Shown here piece after piece: positions 1-9,692 of a stretch of DNA of 64,000 nucleotides; within the stretch, counting starts at the first letter, position 1; each line of letters opens with the position of its first letter. Both the position numbers and the translations under genes were made by a program. The stretch comes from Propionibacteriales bacterium (GTDB lineage: Bacteria; Actinomycetota; Actinomycetes; Propionibacteriales; Nocardioidaceae). The notes below the pieces were generated by a model that saw only the letters and a program-made list of their open reading frames with translations, did no database searches and was not told the DNA's origin. The stretch lies in NCBI GenBank assembly GCA_026392415.1, contig JAPLCC010000059.1, forward strand, positions 1-64,000. The letters run 5' to 3'.

Positions 1-693
1 CATCCGGCTCACCGAGACGTAGCCGTCGACATCGACGATCATCGACAGCGGATTTGCCGGCGCGGCCGCCTTGGCCGTGCCCGGCAGGCCGCCGCCCAGG
101 AGGTTCTGGAGCTGGTCGGTCAGGTCGGAGAGCGGGTTCGACGCTCCGCCGCCTTCCCCTTCGTCCGGGCCGCCGACGGCGCCGTCCGGCGAGAAGCCCA
201 CCTCGGCGACCGCGGTCTTGTCACCGGAGGTCGTCTGCTGGATCGACCCGGGGATCTTGTTGTCCGTCTGCGTGGTCTGGTCGCCGGGGAACTGCGAGTT
301 CACCTGGGCCGGGTAGCCGTTCGCCGTCAGCGGGGTCGAGGGCAGGCCGAGCTGCTCGGCGAAGGTCTTGAGCCCCTCGCCCACCGGGTCTCCGGGCCAG
401 AAGAAGCTGGAGCGACCCGACGAGCTGCTGGAGTCGGCCTGCACCCTGGTGTAGCCCATCAGGAACTCCAGCTGCGCGATCCCTGCGTCGACCGGGATCG
501 GGATGCTGGGTTCGAAGACCTCGATCCGGATCGGGCTGGACCAGGCCTTGGCGGTGTAGCCGCCGTACTTCGGATCGCCCTCGGCATGCGCCGGGCTGGC
601 GGCGGTCCCGGCAGCGATCGGCATCATCGAGGCCAGCACACCTCCGGTCAGCAGCAGACGGGTACGACGGCTCGTAGGACGGTTCGTGCTCAT
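1..693 (-). CDS. Secreted protein with N-terminal signal peptide, C-terminus cut by the window edge
   Basis: Minus-strand reading from the ATG at 693 gives MSTNRPTSRRTRLLLTGGVLASMMPIAAGTAASPAHAEGDPKYGGYTAKAWSS..., a typical signal peptide; start overlaps the stop of the ABC ATPase gene (ATGA-type). Confidence 0.7.
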   Translation of the reverse strand, partial: MSTNRPTSRRTRLLLTGGVLASMMPIAAGTAASPAHAEGDPKYGGYTAKAWSSPIRIEVFEPSIPIPVDAGIAQLEFLMGYTRVQADSSSSSGRSSFFWPGDPVGEGLKTFAEQLGLPSTPLTANGYPAQVNSQFPGDQTTQTDNKIPGSIQQTTSGDKTAVAEVGFSPDGAVGGPDEGEGGGASNPLSDLTDQLQNLLGGGLPGTAKAAAPANPLSMIVDVDGYVSVSRM

Positions 694-1397
694 GCGGCAC
701 CTCCAAGGATGACGTCGGCCATGGTGTCGAGGATCTCGCCCGGTTCGCCGGTGGCCACGATCCGGCCACCGCTCATCACCGCGGCATAGTCGGACACCCG
801 GAGCGCGGTCCGGGCGAACTGCTCGATGCACAGGATCGAGACGCCGGACTCGGCGATCCTGGCAACGGTGTCGTAGAGCTCGTCGACGATCAGCGGCGCC
901 AGCCCCATCGACAGTTCGTCGAGCAGCAGCAGCGCGGGGTCGGAGGTGAGGGCACGCGACATGGCGAGCATCTGCTGCTCGCCACCCGACATCGTCCCGG
1001 CCAGTTGGTTGCGACGCTCGTGCAGCCGCGGGAAGTAGTTGTAGGCGGTCTCGAGGATGGCGCCCTTGGGGACACCCGCGTAGGACATCAGGACGAGGTT
1101 CTCCTCGACCGTCAGGTTCGGGAAGACCGACCGGCCTTCCGGGATGGTGCACAGGCCGACCCGGGCCAGGTCCTCGGGCGTCGCACCCTTCACGTGGACG
1201 CCGGCGAGGTGGATGTCGCCTGACGTGGCCGCCTTCTGGCCGCTGATCACCTTCACCAGCGTCGACTTCCCGGCACCGTTGGGGCCGAGCAGCGCCATCA
1301 CCGCGCCCTTCGGGACTGCCAGGTCGACACCGCGCAGGACCTCGATCCGGCCATAGGCAGCGTGCAGGTCGACGACGTCGAGGATCGGGACGCTCAT
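690..1397 (-). CDS. Branched-chain amino-acid-type ABC transporter ATP-binding protein (LivF-like)
   Basis: MSVPILDVVDLHAAYGRIEVLRGVDLAVPKGAVMALLGPNGAGKSTLVKVISG; Walker A, signature MSGGEQQMLAMSRAL, Walker B. Confidence 0.9.
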   Translation of the reverse strand: MSVPILDVVDLHAAYGRIEVLRGVDLAVPKGAVMALLGPNGAGKSTLVKVISGQKAATSGDIHLAGVHVKGATPEDLARVGLCTIPEGRSVFPNLTVEENLVLMSYAGVPKGAILETAYNYFPRLHERRNQLAGTMSGGEQQMLAMSRALTSDPALLLLDELSMGLAPLIVDELYDTVARIAESGVSILCIEQFARTALRVSDYAAVMSGGRIVATGEPGEILDTMADVILGGAA

Positions 1398-2206
1398 GGG
1401 ATCACCGCCTCCATCTCGCTGGTGTGGTCGGAAGCCGCGCCATGGGCGTCGTCGGCGTCGTCTGGGGAGTAGCCGAGGTAGGCCCGCTGGACCGAGCTGT
1501 CGGCGCGGATGTCGGCAGGTGCGCCCGAGGCGATGATCTCGCCGAAGTCGAGCACGTGGATCTCGTCGCACACACCCATCACCAGGTCCATGTCGTGTTC
1601 GACCATCAAGATCGCTGCCCCCTCGTCGGCGAGATCCGACAGGAGCGCTCCGAAGGAGTCGGTCTCGGTCTCGTCGAGCCCCGAGGAAGGTTCGTCGAGG
1701 AGCAGCAGCTTCGGGTCGCAGGCCAGTGCCCGCGCCAGCTCCAGCAGCCGCGCGGCGCCGGTCGGGATGGAGTCGGCACGCTCGTCGGCGTAGTCGGAGA
1801 TGCCGACCCGGTCGAGCAGCACCTCCACCTCGAGCAGGGACCGGCCACCCCAGCGACCTGCCGGCCGGATCCAGGCCAGCGGTCCGCCGTGGATCTCGCG
1901 GGCAACCCGCACGTTGTCGCGCACCGACAGGGACCCGAAGGCCTCCAGCCGCTGGAAGGTGCGGCCGATGCCGTGGCCGGCACGGCGATGGACCGGCCAC
2001 CGGGTGATGTCGCGGTCGCGGTAGCGGACCCGGCCCTGGGTCGGCTTCTGCAGTCCGGTGATCACGTTGAAGCAGGTGGTCTTGCCTGCTCCGTTCGGTC
2101 CGATCAGGCCAGTGATGCGGCCGCTCTCGGCGGTGAAGGAGGCGCGGTTGACCGCCGTCACCCCACCGAACCGGACGAGGACGTCCTCCACTTCGAGCAA
2201 GGCCAT
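1394..2206 (-). CDS. Branched-chain amino-acid-type ABC transporter ATP-binding protein (LivG-like)
   Basis: MALLEVEDVLVRFGGVTAVNRASF...GLIGPNGAGKTTCFNVITGLQKPTQG; ABC ATPase motifs. Confidence 0.9.
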   Translation of the reverse strand: MALLEVEDVLVRFGGVTAVNRASFTAESGRITGLIGPNGAGKTTCFNVITGLQKPTQGRVRYRDRDITRWPVHRRAGHGIGRTFQRLEAFGSLSVRDNVRVAREIHGGPLAWIRPAGRWGGRSLLEVEVLLDRVGISDYADERADSIPTGAARLLELARALACDPKLLLLDEPSSGLDETETDSFGALLSDLADEGAAILMVEHDMDLVMGVCDEIHVLDFGEIIASGAPADIRADSSVQRAYLGYSPDDADDAHGAASDHTSEMEAVIP

Positions 2207-2207
2207 C

Positions 2208-4214
2208 TCAGGACACCCCTTCGGGCACAGTGATCTTGCGGTCGGCGCCCGTGTCGGCACCCGTGTCGGCGCCTGCGTCGAACGCCGTGTCGAACGCCGT
2301 GTCGACCGATCGGGCGGGCTGCGGGCGACCCGGTTTGAGAAGTCCGTCCAGGCGTTCACGCAACTGCTCCTCCCAGCGGGGAAGGAGCTTGCCTGACACC
2401 CGGCGGCCGAGCGTGAAGAGGTAGTTCGCGATGCCGTTGGGGTCGCGGGCGAGCAGGACAGCACCGATGCCGAGGACCACGAAGCTCACCGCAGCAAGCT
2501 CCGGCGGCGCCGACCGGAGCAACATGAGCGCAGTGCCCCCGAACAGTGCGCCGGTCACCGAGGTGACCCCGAAGATGACGGCACACAGCAGGACCAGCAG
2601 CGACTGGAAGTAGAGGAAGTCGGCAGCGCCGACGGTGCCACGCAGGCCGGCGAACAGGGCACCGGCCACGCCGGCCATGCCTGCCGAGAGGGAGAACAGC
2701 CCGACCCGGAACCACCGCAGGTCCAGGCCCAGCGTGCCGCAGCCCGACGGGCTGTCACGGGTCGCGATGAGGATCCGGCCGAGCGCCCCGCGGCGCAACC
2801 ACAACAGGAACAACCCCATGGCGACGAAGGCCAGGACCATGAACCACACGTACGCGGTGTCGCTGGCGATCTGGATGCCGAAGACCGACAGCCGCTCGGT
2901 CGCCAGGGTTCCGTTGAACTTGAAGGCGAAGTCGGCCTGGAAGATCACCTTGTCCATCAGCACCGCGAAGGCGAGGGTCGACAACGCGAGGTAGAGACCG
3001 GTCAACCGGAGCACCGGCAGCGCGACGAGCGCGCCGACGCCCGCCGCGATCGCGGCGGCGAGGACCAGGCCGAGCAGGTTGGGCTGGTCGAGCTTCGCGT
3101 AGGCGAGGGCTCCCACGCCGGCGAAGGTGAACTGCGCGAGTGAGACGTGCCCGCCGTACCCCGTCAGGAGGACGAGCGAGAGCATCACCATCGCGTAGGT
3201 CGCCGCGACGCCGATCAGCAGCACGTCGGATCGCGACACGATCCCGATGAGCACGAAGGCCGCGGCCAGCAGCACGCCGCCGGCGCCGAGGCTCTTGCCG
3301 AGTTTCGGCACGGGTGCGGCGATGATGCCCTTGACCTGCCCGATCCGCAGCTGGGTCTGGGGCATCGCGACCACCAGGACGAACAGGAAGATCGCGGGGA
3401 TGACCGGGCGGATCGTGGACCAGAACCCGTCGGTGGGCAGGTAGGCCACCGCCAGCGACTCCAGGATGCCCAGGCCCATGGCGCCGACGAAGGTGAGCGG
3501 GAGGCTCTTGAGCCGACCGAGCATGGCGGCGGCATAGGCGTTGATGACCAGGAGGGTCAGCGCGTAGTAGTCCAGCCCGACCACCGGGGTGAGCAGGATC
3601 CCTGCCAGCGCGGCCAGGGACATGCCGATCGCCCAGGCGAGTGCTGCAGCGGTGTCCGGCTTGCCACCGAAGAACCTCAGGAGCTCGGGGTTGTCGACCG
3701 ATGCCCGCATGGCCGTGCCGATACGTGTCCGGTTGAGCAGGAGGTAGAGCCCGAGCGCGACCACGATGGAGCACACGATCGTGATCAGCTGGTGCGCGGT
3801 GATGTAGGTGTCCCCCAGCTGCCACCCCGTCTCTGCGTAGAAGGGCAACAACACGCGCGGCTCGGGTGGCCAGATGTACTGGGCCGCCCCGATCAGCAGG
3901 ACGAGCAGACCGACGGTGACGACCAGGGCCACCGACACCGGCCCCTCCCCCAGGCCGCGGGTGACGACACGCTGGATGAAGAAGCCGATCGCCGGTGCGA
4001 CGACGCCGAGCACCAGGAACAACGACAGCAGGGTCGGCAGACCCTGACGCTGGCTGAAGTCCCAGAAGGTGAAGGCCAGCACCATGCCGAACGCGCCGTG
4101 GGCGAGGTTGAAGACCCTGGTCGTCGCATAGGTCAGGACCAGACCGCTGGCCATGATCGCGTAGGCGGCGCCGGTGAAGAGCCCGAGCAGCGTGAAGGCG
4201 AACAGCGAACTCAT
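2208..4214 (-). CDS. Fused branched-chain amino-acid-type ABC permease (LivH-LivM in one polypeptide)
   Basis: 668-aa ORF: LivH-like N-half (SLFAFTLLGLFTGAAYAIMASGLVLTYATTRVFNLAHGAFGM) and LivM-like C-half (YAMVMLSLVLLTGYGGHVSLAQFTFAGVGALAYA). Confidence 0.9.
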   Translation of the reverse strand: MSSLFAFTLLGLFTGAAYAIMASGLVLTYATTRVFNLAHGAFGMVLAFTFWDFSQRQGLPTLLSLFLVLGVVAPAIGFFIQRVVTRGLGEGPVSVALVVTVGLLVLLIGAAQYIWPPEPRVLLPFYAETGWQLGDTYITAHQLITIVCSIVVALGLYLLLNRTRIGTAMRASVDNPELLRFFGGKPDTAAALAWAIGMSLAALAGILLTPVVGLDYYALTLLVINAYAAAMLGRLKSLPLTFVGAMGLGILESLAVAYLPTDGFWSTIRPVIPAIFLFVLVVAMPQTQLRIGQVKGIIAAPVPKLGKSLGAGGVLLAAAFVLIGIVSRSDVLLIGVAATYAMVMLSLVLLTGYGGHVSLAQFTFAGVGALAYAKLDQPNLLGLVLAAAIAAGVGALVALPVLRLTGLYLALSTLAFAVLMDKVIFQADFAFKFNGTLATERLSVFGIQIASDTAYVWFMVLAFVAMGLFLLWLRRGALGRILIATRDSPSGCGTLGLDLRWFRVGLFSLSAGMAGVAGALFAGLRGTVGAADFLYFQSLLVLLCAVIFGVTSVTGALFGGTALMLLRSAPPELAAVSFVVLGIGAVLLARDPNGIANYLFTLGRRVSGKLLPRWEEQLRERLDGLLKPGRPQPARSVDTAFDTAFDAGADTGADTGADRKITVPEGVS

Positions 4215-4221
4215 GGACGGG

Positions 4222-5694
4222 TCACCCTCCGATGCCCGAGTTCACGGTCTTGCCACACAGGTAGTTGCCGGAGGAGACCTGCTGCCAGCGACCGCCCTTG
4301 TACTGGGCGATCTTGGCGCACGGAGGAGTGTTGGCCGTGCCGAGGTTCATCGCGGTGTGCGCACCGTTGCCGGTCCAGCTGGTCGTCGAGCGCACGGCCT
4401 GGACCAGCGACGCGCGATTGAGCTTGCCGCCGAGCGCGATCGCCTTCTCGACGAACAGGCGCGCCGCCGACCAGGCATAGAGACCGTAGTAGTTGGGGAT
4501 GGCGCCGGGCTTCACCTGCTGCAGGTAGGAGAGGTAGAGCTGGATCTCGGCGTTCTTCTTGTTCTCGAAGAGATCGTTGGCCGCCCAGATGTAGACGTTC
4601 TCCGCGACGCTTCCGGCCTGCTGGATGTAGCGCTGGTCGTAGATCGTCGGGTCCTGGAAGTAGGCGTCCGGCTTGAATCCCTGCTGCTGCATGGCCTGCT
4701 GCAGCTTGACCGAGTTCTGGTACGGCCCGACGTACGTCACGATCCGGACGCCCTTGGACTTCATCTGCTGCACGTACGGCGCGAAGTTGAACTCCGCGAC
4801 GTCGATGCCCTGCAGGTAGACCACGTTCCAGCCAGCGCCCTTTTCGTAGCCGGCCGCCTGGCTCTTCGTGTTGACCGGGGCTGCCCCGGCGTTGACGTAG
4901 AGGAACGCAGCCTTCTTGACCGCTGCCGGGAACTTCTGGGCAAAATACTTCGAGACCGCGTCCGGGATCAGGTTGGTCCGGATGGAGTACGCCGCGAAGC
5001 AGCTCTTGCAGTCCTGGCGCTCGGGGCTGGTGATGACCGAGCGCAGGTCCGGCAGGCCACAGCTGTTGGCCGTTGCGGCGCCGCCGCTGTCGAAGGCGGA
5101 CATCGAGCCCACCGCCGCGAACGCCTGGTCACAGGCCTTGACGTAGGCCTGCTGGTCAGCGCCTGCGTCGGCTCGGCTGTCGAGGTTGACCAACTCGATC
5201 TTCCGGCCGCAGATGGTGCCCTGGGAGTTGAAGTAGTCGACGTAGGCGCGCGTCGCCTGCTGTGCCGACTCGAAGATGCCGGGCACCGGCCCCGAGATGT
5301 CCGCGATGTTGGCGATCGTGATGGTCTTGTCGGTGATGCCCTTCTGGTTCTTGAAGCCCGCGCACGACCCGGCCTTCACGCCACCGGTCGCCGAGCCGCC
5401 GCCGGAACCGCCGCCGCCGGTCCCGCCGCCACCGGAACCGCTGCCGCCTGCACCCGGGGCGTCGCCGCCTCCGGCAGGTCCGGCCCCGGGTCCGCCCGCC
5501 GCCGCATCGGGGCTTGCGCCGCCGTCGACAGGAGCGCCGGCACCGCCGTCAGGGTTGTTCGCGCCCGCCTGGACCTCAGCTCCGGTCCCGTTGACATCGG
5601 CGACCGTTGCGGGGTCGAGATTGGAGCCGCAGGCAGCGAGCAGCAGCACTACGAGGGTTGCGCCCAGCAGGCGCACAGCACGAACGGCAGACAA
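4222..5694 (-). CDS. ABC transporter substrate-binding lipoprotein (periplasmic binding protein, LivK type)
   Basis: LSAVRAVRLLGATLVVLLLAACGS lipobox, Gly-rich linker, then KGITDKTITIANIADISGPVPGIFESAQQATRAYVDYFN; TTG start at 5694 with GAGGAG upstream. Confidence 0.85.
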   Translation of the reverse strand: MSAVRAVRLLGATLVVLLLAACGSNLDPATVADVNGTGAEVQAGANNPDGGAGAPVDGGASPDAAAGGPGAGPAGGGDAPGAGGSGSGGGGTGGGGSGGGSATGGVKAGSCAGFKNQKGITDKTITIANIADISGPVPGIFESAQQATRAYVDYFNSQGTICGRKIELVNLDSRADAGADQQAYVKACDQAFAAVGSMSAFDSGGAATANSCGLPDLRSVITSPERQDCKSCFAAYSIRTNLIPDAVSKYFAQKFPAAVKKAAFLYVNAGAAPVNTKSQAAGYEKGAGWNVVYLQGIDVAEFNFAPYVQQMKSKGVRIVTYVGPYQNSVKLQQAMQQQGFKPDAYFQDPTIYDQRYIQQAGSVAENVYIWAANDLFENKKNAEIQLYLSYLQQVKPGAIPNYYGLYAWSAARLFVEKAIALGGKLNRASLVQAVRSTTSWTGNGAHTAMNLGTANTPPCAKIAQYKGGRWQQVSSGNYLCGKTVNSGIGG

Positions 5695-5752
5695 TGTCGG
5701 CTCCTCAGCGATTCCGGGCTCCGGCGAGACCCTCACCAGAGCAACGACACAA

Positions 5753-5768
5753 TGTGACTCACGTCATG
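5753..5768. promoter_or_regulatory. Candidate Crp/GlxR-type operator TGTGACTCACGTCATG
   Basis: TGTGA-N6-TCA half-sites about 60 bp upstream of the ABC operon start; resembles 25109-25124. Confidence 0.4.
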
Positions 5769-5869
5769 CCCTTGGCCGTAAAAGTAGAACAGGTTTCATT
5801 TCGGCGCAAATGCCGTTCACCCGACGGAACCGTTCGGCCGCCCGAGACGTCGCAGGCATCATGAGGTCC

Positions 5870-6382
5870 ATGAACACCGCGCAACGCCGCCAGCGCACCG
5901 TCTCCCGTCTCGGCGCCGCCGCGCTGGCCGTCGGCCTCGCGCTGGCCGTGGCCGCCTGCGGCCGCGAGAACGACGCCGCGACCGACGACGTGACGCCACA
6001 GGGCCAGGCCTCGCCCACTGCCTCACCCAGTCCGGACGCACGCGACTACCCCGACTTCGCGCCGACGAACTACACCTACCGACTGGAGGTGCTCTGCTAC
6101 TGCCCGCAGATCGGTGCAGTACGGGTGACGGTCAAGGACGGCAAGGTCACCGAGGCGAAGTCGATCACGGGCGAGGCCAAGGGCCAGGACGCTCCCGAGT
6201 TCGCCCGACTCACGATCAACGACATCATCGCTCGCGCCAACGACCCGCAGATCGACGAGGTCGAGGTGACCTGGCCCGCCGGTCAGGACCACCCGTCAGT
6301 CGTCGCGCTCGACCACCTCGAGCTGGCGGTCGACGACGAGGTCACCTACACCATCAAGAACGTGACCGTCACCGGGGAATGA
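5870..6382 (+). CDS. DUF6174-like lipoprotein
   Basis: MNTAQRRQRTVSRLGAAALAVGLALAVAACGRE lipobox; NYTYRLEVLCYCPQIGAVRVTVKDGKV is typical of the DUF6174 family; an alternative ATG is at 5861. Confidence 0.7.
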   Translation: MNTAQRRQRTVSRLGAAALAVGLALAVAACGRENDAATDDVTPQGQASPTASPSPDARDYPDFAPTNYTYRLEVLCYCPQIGAVRVTVKDGKVTEAKSITGEAKGQDAPEFARLTINDIIARANDPQIDEVEVTWPAGQDHPSVVALDHLELAVDDEVTYTIKNVTVTGE

Positions 6383-7406
6383 GAGCCCAGTAGTCGAGGT
6401 CCAGCAGGACCCCGGCGGCATACTTCCCGGTCTCGGCGTCGCGCAGCGTCATCGACTCGTCGCGGTCCTTGGTGGCCACCAGGCGCAGCCGCAGCGCACC
6501 GACGCTCGGCACCGAGGTCTCGGCCTTCTCGAGCACCTCGGACCAGGCGTAGATCGTGTCGCCGGCGAACGCCGGGGCAGTGTGCGCGCCGGCGTTGATC
6601 GCCGAGACCAGCTGCGCATTGGCGAGGCCGTTGAACGAGAGTGCCCTGGCCATCGAGATCACGTGGCCGCCGTAGATCAGCCGGTTGCCGTCAGGACGCG
6701 CCTGGACGTTGAAGTGCACCTTGGCAGTGTTCTGCCACAGACGGGTCGCCTGCTGGTGCTCGGACTCGGTGAGCGTGACTCCATCGACGTGGTCGATCAA
6801 CTCGTTGACCGCGTAGTCGTCGAAGCGGTGCGACTCACCCGCCGCCGCGAAGTCGTAGTCCGAGAAGTCCAGGCCGGCGGGCAGGACCAGGTCGGATGCC
6901 GCCACGACCGGAGCGAGCGCGGGCACGACGGCTTCAGGCGCCGGCGCGTCGACGTCGCGCTTGTGGACCATGACCCAGCGAGCCCAGTCGAGCGCGACCT
7001 CACCCCGCTGATTGGTCGCCGTCGAGCGGACGTAGACCACGCCGCTCTTGCCGTTCGAGTTCTGCTTGAGCCCGATCACCTCTGAGGACGTGCGCAGGGT
7101 GTCGCCCGGCAGCACGGGCTGGTGGAAGCGGCACTCGGCGTACCCGAGGTTGGCGACGGCGTTGAGCGAGATGTCCGGCACGGTCTTGCCGAAGGCGATG
7201 TGGAACGCGATCAGCTCCTCGACCGGGTGCGGGTCGAGGCCGACGGACGCCGCGAAGGCGGCAGAGGACGGTACGGCGAACCGGGTCGGGTAGAGCGAGC
7301 CGTAGACGGCGCGATCACCTTCGGTGACGGTGCGGGGGGTGGCGTGCTCCAGCACCTGCCCGACAGTGAAGTCCTCGAAGAAGTTGCCCTGGTTCGTCTT
7401 GCTCAT
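6369..7406 (-). CDS. Two-domain MaoC-family dehydratase (2-methylfumaryl-CoA hydratase-like)
   Basis: MSKTNQGNFFEDFTVGQVLEHATPRTVTEGDRAVYGSLY...; two hot-dog halves, RLIYGGHVISMARALSFNG. Confidence 0.75.
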   Translation of the reverse strand: MSKTNQGNFFEDFTVGQVLEHATPRTVTEGDRAVYGSLYPTRFAVPSSAAFAASVGLDPHPVEELIAFHIAFGKTVPDISLNAVANLGYAECRFHQPVLPGDTLRTSSEVIGLKQNSNGKSGVVYVRSTATNQRGEVALDWARWVMVHKRDVDAPAPEAVVPALAPVVAASDLVLPAGLDFSDYDFAAAGESHRFDDYAVNELIDHVDGVTLTESEHQQATRLWQNTAKVHFNVQARPDGNRLIYGGHVISMARALSFNGLANAQLVSAINAGAHTAPAFAGDTIYAWSEVLEKAETSVPSVGALRLRLVATKDRDESMTLRDAETGKYAAGVLLDLDYWALIPR

Positions 7407-8464
7407 GGGCGGAGATTCTGCCGCCACCGCGACTTCGGCTTTCCACCGGCACCGATTCGTGAGAGCAGGTCCTGGACCGGACCGGCCGGTCCGCAGACCT
7501 TGAAGGCGTCCTTGGGGTGGTCGGCGAGAGCCGCCAGCAGGCCGGCGAGCTGGTCGCGCGCCTCGGGCGTGAGGCCCTCCGGCGTGTGCGTGCCGCGGTT
7601 CGGGTCGGCCTCGACGAGGAGCCCCAGCTCCTTGAGGGTGTCGAAGTCGTCGGCGGTCGTCGCCTCGAAGATCTGCAGCAGGTACTTCTCCCGCAGCTCC
7701 GGGGTCAGCGGCTTGCCGATCAGGGCGCGCACTGCCTGGGCCGTGCGCTCGCGCACCGGACGCAGGCTGACATCGGGACCAGCCGAGAGGATCGCGGTCC
7801 ATTTCCGCACGAAGTCCTCGCCGGAGTAGGACTCGTAGTGCAGCACCGACAGGCCCTTGCCCTCGTGGTGCGGCACCGCCTCCCGCTTGGGGTCGACGAT
7901 CCGGTGGATCGTCAGCCAGCGGTCCAGCGACGGGCGGACGCCCGCCTTGCCCTCCACGTGCCCGTGGAAGAGGTGGCCGTTGGCCGCCTTCTCGATCACC
8001 CCGAGCACCTCGAGCAGGTGCAGGTCCTGCTCGTTCAGCAGGCGCTTGAACCAGGTCGGGCTGCCCTCCCAGTGCACCCGGCTCACGGCCTCCAGCGGCT
8101 TGAGCCGTACGGCGTCCGCGGACTTCGGTACGGCCGCCATCGCCGCCCGGTCGATCTGGCAGATCTCATCGGCGTCGATGTGGAAGATCCAGTCCACCCC
8201 CGGCACGACCGTGAACAGCGACTTCGCGATGTTCGCGTGCATCCGCTGCCGGTTGTTCAGCTCGGAGGGACGCTTGCCGCCCCACCACGCGTCATCGGCG
8301 ACGAGATGGGTGACGTGCTCCTGCCCCGCCAACCACGCCTCGACCTCAGGGTCGGGAGCGTCGAGGAAGACGACCATGTGGTCGACGCCCCCAGCGAGGT
8401 TGCCGGTGACGAAGCGCTGGATGTTGGCCAGCGTGTCCTTGACCGTGCTGACAGTGGCGATCAC
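7403..8464 (-). CDS. Glycosyltransferase family 2-like protein
   Basis: MIATVSTVKDTLANIQRFVTGNLAGGVDHMVVFLDAPDPE...GVDWIFHIDADEICQ; DAD-type metal-binding motif. Confidence 0.7.
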   Translation of the reverse strand: MIATVSTVKDTLANIQRFVTGNLAGGVDHMVVFLDAPDPEVEAWLAGQEHVTHLVADDAWWGGKRPSELNNRQRMHANIAKSLFTVVPGVDWIFHIDADEICQIDRAAMAAVPKSADAVRLKPLEAVSRVHWEGSPTWFKRLLNEQDLHLLEVLGVIEKAANGHLFHGHVEGKAGVRPSLDRWLTIHRIVDPKREAVPHHEGKGLSVLHYESYSGEDFVRKWTAILSAGPDVSLRPVRERTAQAVRALIGKPLTPELREKYLLQIFEATTADDFDTLKELGLLVEADPNRGTHTPEGLTPEARDQLAGLLAALADHPKDAFKVCGPAGPVQDLLSRIGAGGKPKSRWRQNLRP

Positions 8465-8492
8465 GCGTGCGACCCTACTGGCTCGGCGACGA

Positions 8493-9692
8493 CTACTTGA
8501 GCTTGTAGTCCTTGAGCAGGCTGCGGCCGATGATCATCTTCTGGATGTCGGAAGTGCCTTCACCGATGAGCATGAACTTGACCTCGCGCATGAGGCGCTC
8601 GATCTCGTACTCCTTGGAGTAGCCGTAGCCGCCGTGGATCCGGAAGGAGTCCTCGACGACCTCGTTGGCGTACTCGGCAGCGACCATCTTGGCCATGCCA
8701 GCCTCGACATCCATCCGCTGACCGGTGTCCTTGAGGCGTGCGGCGCGCACCATCATCGAGTGCGAGACCTCGACCTTGGTGGCCATGTCGGCCAGGCGGA
8801 ACAGGATCGCCTGGTGCTCGGCGATGATCTTGCCGAAGGTCTTGCGCTGCTGGGCGTAGGCGATACCGAGCTCGAAGCCTCGCCAAGCCAGGCCACACGC
8901 ACGGGCGGCGACGTTGACGCGGCCGACCTCGACGCCGTCCATCATCTGGAAGAAGCCCTTGCCCGGCTCACCGCCGAGGATCTGGTCGGCGGCGATCTTG
9001 TGGTCCTCGAGGATGAGCTCGGTCGTCTCGACGCCCTTGTAGCCCATCTTGTCGATCTTGCCGGGCACGGTGACGCCCTGGGCGGTCTCCCCGAAGCCGG
9101 CTTCCTTCTCGACCAGGAAGGTGGTCATGTTCTTGTAGACGCTGTCGGCGCCCTCGTCGGTCTTGACGAGGACGGCGACCAGGGTGGAGGTGCCACCGTT
9201 GGTCAGCCACATCTTCTGGCCGGTGATGGAGTACGAGCCGTCCTCCAGCTTGGTGGCCTTCGTGGACACTGCCGAGACGTCGGACCCGAGGCCGGGCTCG
9301 GACATCGAGAACGCACCACGGACCTCGCCGGTGGCCATCCTCGGGAGGTACTTGGCCTTCTGCTCGTCCGTGCCGTGCTGCATCAGCAGGTAGGCGACGA
9401 TGAAGTGGGTGTTGATGACGCCCGAGACGCTCATCCAGCCGCGGGCGATCTCCTCCACGACCAGGGCGTAGGTCAGCAGCGACTCACCCAGTCCACCGAA
9501 CTCCTCGGGGATCGTCAGGCCGAAGACACCGAGCTCCTTGAGGCCCTCGATGATGTCGGTCGGGTACTCGTCGGCGTGCTCGAGCTCCTGGGCGACCGGA
9601 ATGATCTGCTCGTCCACGAAGACCCGGACGGCCTTCAGGATCTCGACCTGGTCCTCGTTGAGTCCCTCGGTCTGGCAAAGCTTCGGCATCAA
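8493..9692 (-). CDS. Acyl-CoA dehydrogenase
   Basis: Full-length ACAD with AFSMSEPGLGSDVSAV, ITGQKMWLTNGG and IHGGYGYSKEYEIERLMRE. Confidence 0.95.
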   Translation of the reverse strand: MMPKLCQTEGLNEDQVEILKAVRVFVDEQIIPVAQELEHADEYPTDIIEGLKELGVFGLTIPEEFGGLGESLLTYALVVEEIARGWMSVSGVINTHFIVAYLLMQHGTDEQKAKYLPRMATGEVRGAFSMSEPGLGSDVSAVSTKATKLEDGSYSITGQKMWLTNGGTSTLVAVLVKTDEGADSVYKNMTTFLVEKEAGFGETAQGVTVPGKIDKMGYKGVETTELILEDHKIAADQILGGEPGKGFFQMMDGVEVGRVNVAARACGLAWRGFELGIAYAQQRKTFGKIIAEHQAILFRLADMATKVEVSHSMMVRAARLKDTGQRMDVEAGMAKMVAAEYANEVVEDSFRIHGGYGYSKEYEIERLMREVKFMLIGEGTSDIQKMIIGRSLLKDYKLK

